DNA of 64,000 nucleotides, taken from the NCBI RefSeq assembly GCF_024158035.1, contig NZ_JAMZEK010000001.1, positions 124,001 through 188,000 on the forward strand, read 5' to 3'. The DNA comes from Dyella lutea (GTDB lineage Bacteria; Pseudomonadota; Gammaproteobacteria; Xanthomonadales; Rhodanobacteraceae). Positions 61,179 to 64,000 of this stretch are shown here, piece by piece (the first letter of the stretch is position 1; each line of letters begins with the position of its first letter). The notes under the pieces were generated by a model, which was not told the DNA's origin, searched no databases, and saw only the letters and a list, made by a program, of their open reading frames with translations. Both the position numbers and the translations under genes were made by a program.

Positions 61179-62903
61179 GTGAAGCCGCCCGTGTCACTCA
61201 ATCGCGCCCACCCGCTGTGGCTGGGCAACGCCCGTCGCGAACTGCTCTGGTCAGGCCTGTTCGCCCTGTTCGTGCTCGGCATCGGCATCGGCCTGCGCGA
61301 TCCCTGGCCGTCGGACGAGCCACGTTTCGCCTTGGTCGCCCACTGGATGGTCGAGCACGGCCAGTGGCTGTTCCCGCATCGCGGCCACGAGCTGTACCCG
61401 GACAAGCCGCCGGTGTTCATGTGGCTGCAGGCGCTGGCCTACTTCCTTACCCGCAGCTGGCGCATCGCGTTCCTGCTGCCGTCACTGCTCTCGGCGATGG
61501 GGGCGCTGGCGCTGGTCTACGACCTGGCACGCCGGCTGTGGAACCACCGCAGTGGCCTGCTCGCCGCGCTGACGCTGCTGGTGACGATCCACTTCACCTA
61601 TCAGATGCGCAACGCCCAGATCGATCCGCTGCTGCTCGGCTGGATGACCCTGGCCAATTACGGCCTGCTCCGTCACCTGCTGCTCGGGCCGGCATGGCGA
61701 TGGTTCTGGATCGGCTGCTTCTTCGCCGGCGTCGGTGTCGTGACGAAGGGCGTCGGGGTACTCGCGCTGCTCATGCTGGTGCCGTTCGCCTTCGCGCGCC
61801 GCCGGGGCTGGCGGCACGTTGCACGGTTCGACGGGAGCGCCGGGCGCTGGGCGCTGGGAGCGCTCGCCTTCCTGCTGCCGGTACTGGGTTGGGTGGTGCC
61901 GATGGTGCTGACCGCTCACGCGGACGGCGATCCGCAGCATGCCGAGTACGTGAAGAACATCCTGTTCGGCCAGACCGTGCACCGTTATGCCGCGCCGCCG
62001 GGACACATCCACTCGATCGGCTTCTTCCTCGGCATCATCGCCGCCGACTGGCTGCCGCTCTCGCTGCTGCTGCCGTGGGCGATCCCGCCCTGGTGGCGGC
62101 GCCTGAAGCGACGCGACGCGCGTTTCCTGCTGCCGCTGGGCTGGATCGTGCTGATCCTGGTGTTCTTTTCGCTGAGCCCAGGCAAGCGCGACGTCTACAT
62201 CCTGCCGGCCCTGCCGATCGCCGCGCTGGCGATGGCGCCGATGCTTCCGGCGTTGCTGCGCCGTCCCGGCGTCTGCCGTGCACTGTTCGCGCTGACCGCG
62301 GGCCTGGCTGGCGCGCTTGCGCTCGCCGGTGCACTGGCGCTGATCCGGCATCCGTCCTGGTCGGTGAAGATCGAGCACAGCCTGGACCCGCAGATCTGGT
62401 GGCTGTTCCTGGCGATGGGTGCGGGCGGACTGCTGATCGCCGCGCTCACGCGCGTGCGGCACGCGCCGCTCGGCTGGGCCGCGTTCGCCGCCCTGCTCTG
62501 GAGCGTCTACGGACTGTGGGGATACCCGCTGCTCAATGCCGACCGTTCCGCACTCGGGGTGATGGAGAAAGCGCGCGCGATCGCCGGCCCCGACGCCACG
62601 ATCGGCCTCGTGGCCTGGAAGGAGCAGAACCTGCTCATGGCCCAGGGTCCGGTGACCGAATTCGGCTTCCTCAAACCATGGCCGCAGCAGTTTTCCGACG
62701 CCGTGGCCTGGCTGAAAGCCGATCCGGCCCATCGCTGGCTGTTCAGTCTGGACGCCGCGATGGGGGACTGCGTGCAGAAGGCCAAGGCCACCTATGTCGG
62801 TCACGCCAACCGCCGCGAATGGTGGATGTTCCGCGCCGACGCCGTGGTGAACGGCTGCACGCCCGGGGGAGCGGGCAACAATGATGACAGCAGTGAGGAC
62901 TGA
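61179..62903 (+). CDS. ArnT-like glycosyltransferase (PMT_2 family)
   Basis: A membrane glycosyltransferase of 574 residues with about 12 helices, of the GT-C fold. The first loop has RDPWPSDEPRFALVAHWMVE with the acidic catalytic pair and the DKPPVFMWLQAL motif of ArnT relatives. It probably transfers a sugar from a polyprenyl phosphate to lipid A or another lipid. The GTG at 61179 is the only in-frame start with a purine-rich site (GGAAG) and gives a normal N-terminus. The next gene starts 23 bases before its stop. The substrate is unknown. Confidence 0.82.
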   Translation: MKPPVSLNRAHPLWLGNARRELLWSGLFALFVLGIGIGLRDPWPSDEPRFALVAHWMVEHGQWLFPHRGHELYPDKPPVFMWLQALAYFLTRSWRIAFLLPSLLSAMGALALVYDLARRLWNHRSGLLAALTLLVTIHFTYQMRNAQIDPLLLGWMTLANYGLLRHLLLGPAWRWFWIGCFFAGVGVVTKGVGVLALLMLVPFAFARRRGWRHVARFDGSAGRWALGALAFLLPVLGWVVPMVLTAHADGDPQHAEYVKNILFGQTVHRYAAPPGHIHSIGFFLGIIAADWLPLSLLLPWAIPPWWRRLKRRDARFLLPLGWIVLILVFFSLSPGKRDVYILPALPIAALAMAPMLPALLRRPGVCRALFALTAGLAGALALAGALALIRHPSWSVKIEHSLDPQIWWLFLAMGAGGLLIAALTRVRHAPLGWAAFAALLWSVYGLWGYPLLNADRSALGVMEKARAIAGPDATIGLVAWKEQNLLMAQGPVTEFGFLKPWPQQFSDAVAWLKADPAHRWLFSLDAAMGDCVQKAKATYVGHANRREWWMFRADAVVNGCTPGGAGNNDDSSED

Positions 62904-64000
62904 GCCGCCGTCCCGCTCCGGCAACGGACGTCACCGGATCCTGCTCGCCGCGCGCTGGTGCGCCGTGGCGAGCCTGTTCATGGCGCCGGTCAACAAGCCC
63001 GGTACCAACGTGGCGCTTGGCCTGTGCATCCTTTTGTCGTTGCTCGGCGCGGACACTGGCCGGCGGTGGCTTGCCTCCTGGCGTCATCCGGTCGTGCGCG
63101 GCGCCCTGGTGTGGTGGGGGGTGCTTTTCCTCAGTGCCCTGCATACCTGGTATCTGACATCGAAGCTGCCGCTCGGCGGGTCCTTCGTCTGGGCCTGCTG
63201 GTACCCCCTGGCCCTGGGCTCGGTGCTCGATGACCACCGCTGGCGCCGGCGTGCGCTGGTCGCCTTTGCGGCGGCCATGGCGCTGACCGTGCTGATTTCC
63301 TGGGGCATGGCCTTCGGCTGGATTCCCCAACGCGCGCTGGTTGCCACCCAGCCGTTCATGCGCAACACCGTGTTCAAGGAATACACCCAGCAGGGACTGG
63401 CAACCCTGATCTTCGCGTCGATGGCACTGGCTGCGGCGACGCGCGCACAGTCGAGGACCACGCGCTGGGGCCTGGCACTGGTATCCGTGCTGGCCGTGGC
63501 CAACGTCTGCTTCGCACTGGAAAGCCGCACAAGCTACTTGACCCTGTTGCCGGTGGCCGCGTACTGGGCGTGGCGGCTGCTGCTTCGGCGCTGGTCGCCG
63601 CTGAAGGCCGGGGCGGCCATGCTCACCCTGGGCGCGGCCACCGCTACCGCGCTTTGGTTCATACCTCTCGTGCGCGATCGCCTGGTGCTGTCCGTCGATC
63701 ACGAAATCGTCGCATACGAACAGCAACATACGGCGACTTCGTCGGGGATCCGGCTCGAACTCTGGCGCCGTACGCTGCCAATGATCGCCTCTGCCCCCAT
63801 TCTTGGGCACGGCCTGCACCAATGGGAGCCGCTGTATCGGGATGCGACCCGCGACATGCCCAACCGCCAAGCGTTCATGATGGGGCACCCGCACCAGGAG
63901 ATGCTGTTGATCGTGGCCGAGCAGGGATGCGCCGGCCTGCTGGTTTATCTGCTGTTACTCGTCGCGCTCGCACGCTACATATCCCGCCTGGATCCGCCGC
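62881..64000 (+). CDS. O-antigen ligase-like membrane protein (3' end outside window)
   Basis: A frame of at least 373 codons from 62881 to the right edge, with no stop. It has many hydrophobic segments. The Wzy/WaaL-type periplasmic region includes SGIRLELWRRTLPMIAS and GHPHQEMLLIVAEQG, where a conserved Arg and His are expected. It may ligate O-antigen or another polymer to a lipid carrier. The start overlaps the preceding gene by 23 bases (ATG at 62881 or 62884), so the genes are likely one operon. No family can be fixed until the 3' end is seen. Confidence 0.78.
   Translation, partial: MMTAVRTEPPSRSGNGRHRILLAARWCAVASLFMAPVNKPGTNVALGLCILLSLLGADTGRRWLASWRHPVVRGALVWWGVLFLSALHTWYLTSKLPLGGSFVWACWYPLALGSVLDDHRWRRRALVAFAAAMALTVLISWGMAFGWIPQRALVATQPFMRNTVFKEYTQQGLATLIFASMALAAATRAQSRTTRWGLALVSVLAVANVCFALESRTSYLTLLPVAAYWAWRLLLRRWSPLKAGAAMLTLGAATATALWFIPLVRDRLVLSVDHEIVAYEQQHTATSSGIRLELWRRTLPMIASAPILGHGLHQWEPLYRDATRDMPNRQAFMMGHPHQEMLLIVAEQGCAGLLVYLLLLVALARYISRLDPP

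Overview
This window is GC-rich, tightly packed chromosomal DNA from a gammaproteobacterium. The best fit is the Xanthomonadales, family Rhodanobacteraceae (a Dyella, Rhodanobacter, Frateuria or Luteibacter relative). That rests on gene content and order: a xanthomonadin-type aryl polyene locus with a XanB2-like chorismatase, a canonical atpIBEFHAGDC operon, glyoxylate-shunt genes beside a LysR gene, and a dprA/topA/tsaC block next to def/fmt/rsmB. No rRNA, CRISPR array, insertion sequence or prophage was seen. One tRNA (Met, CAT) is present. Nearly everything is housekeeping. The accessory-looking parts are the left edge, the pigment locus and a few intergenic regulatory regions.

Layout. (1) 1-3565: operon of an acyl-adenylate ligase (cut by the window edge), a haem-oxygenase-like di-iron oxidase candidate, an exported TPR protein and a short-chain dehydrogenase. 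(2) 3594-7438: DUF4156-like lipoprotein, a two-domain M16 peptidase, and a 71-residue membrane peptide behind a near-perfect sigma-54 promoter. (3) 7491-12939: trmL, a REP-like inverted repeat, ubiJ-ubiB, truC, arfB, a small acyltransferase and a LysE-type exporter. (4) 12952-17095: LysR regulator divergent from aceB-aceA. (5) 17095-25510: NhaP-type antiporter with a structured leader, comM, ubiK, glnK, a membrane protein, gpmA, an exported repeat protein, hemF and a YdcF/ElyC-like protein. (6) 25646-33506: aryl polyene (xanthomonadin-type) locus. (7) 33532-42220: glmU and the F1Fo ATP synthase operon. (8) 42442-47806: phasin, queD, tRNA-Met, rppH, a DUF6776-like protein with a bactofilin, erpA, nudC, ampE. 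(9) 47820-58163, all on the minus strand: LplT-Aas-type fusion, purD, an AMP ligase resembling the 3-hydroxybenzoate:ACP ligase XanA2, tsaC, topA, dprA and a LysM protein. (10) 58351-64000: def-fmt-rsmB, an ArnT-like glycosyltransferase and an O-antigen-ligase-like protein running off the right edge.

How the genes work together. The pigment locus supplies a benzoate starter (XanB2-like), an ACP, a ketosynthase/chain-length-factor pair, two hot-dog dehydratases, an acyltransferase, a glycosyltransferase and a flavin-dependent halogenase. The probable starter ligase lies about 18 kb away. Ketoreductase, thioesterase and export genes known from such loci are not seen here. Ubiquinone accessory factors (ubiJ, ubiB, ubiK) occur in two places, and several RNA-processing or modification enzymes (trmL, truC, arfB, rppH, nudC, tsaC, queD, rsmB) are spread through the window.

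The most promising leads are the left-edge ligase/di-iron oxidase/SDR operon, the sigma-54-controlled small membrane peptide with enhancer-like repeats, the hairpin in the antiporter leader, palindromes upstream of the phasin gene and between the LysR and aceB genes, and -10-like boxes only 6-7 bases from four start codons. All assignments were made by reading the sequence. No database search was run.
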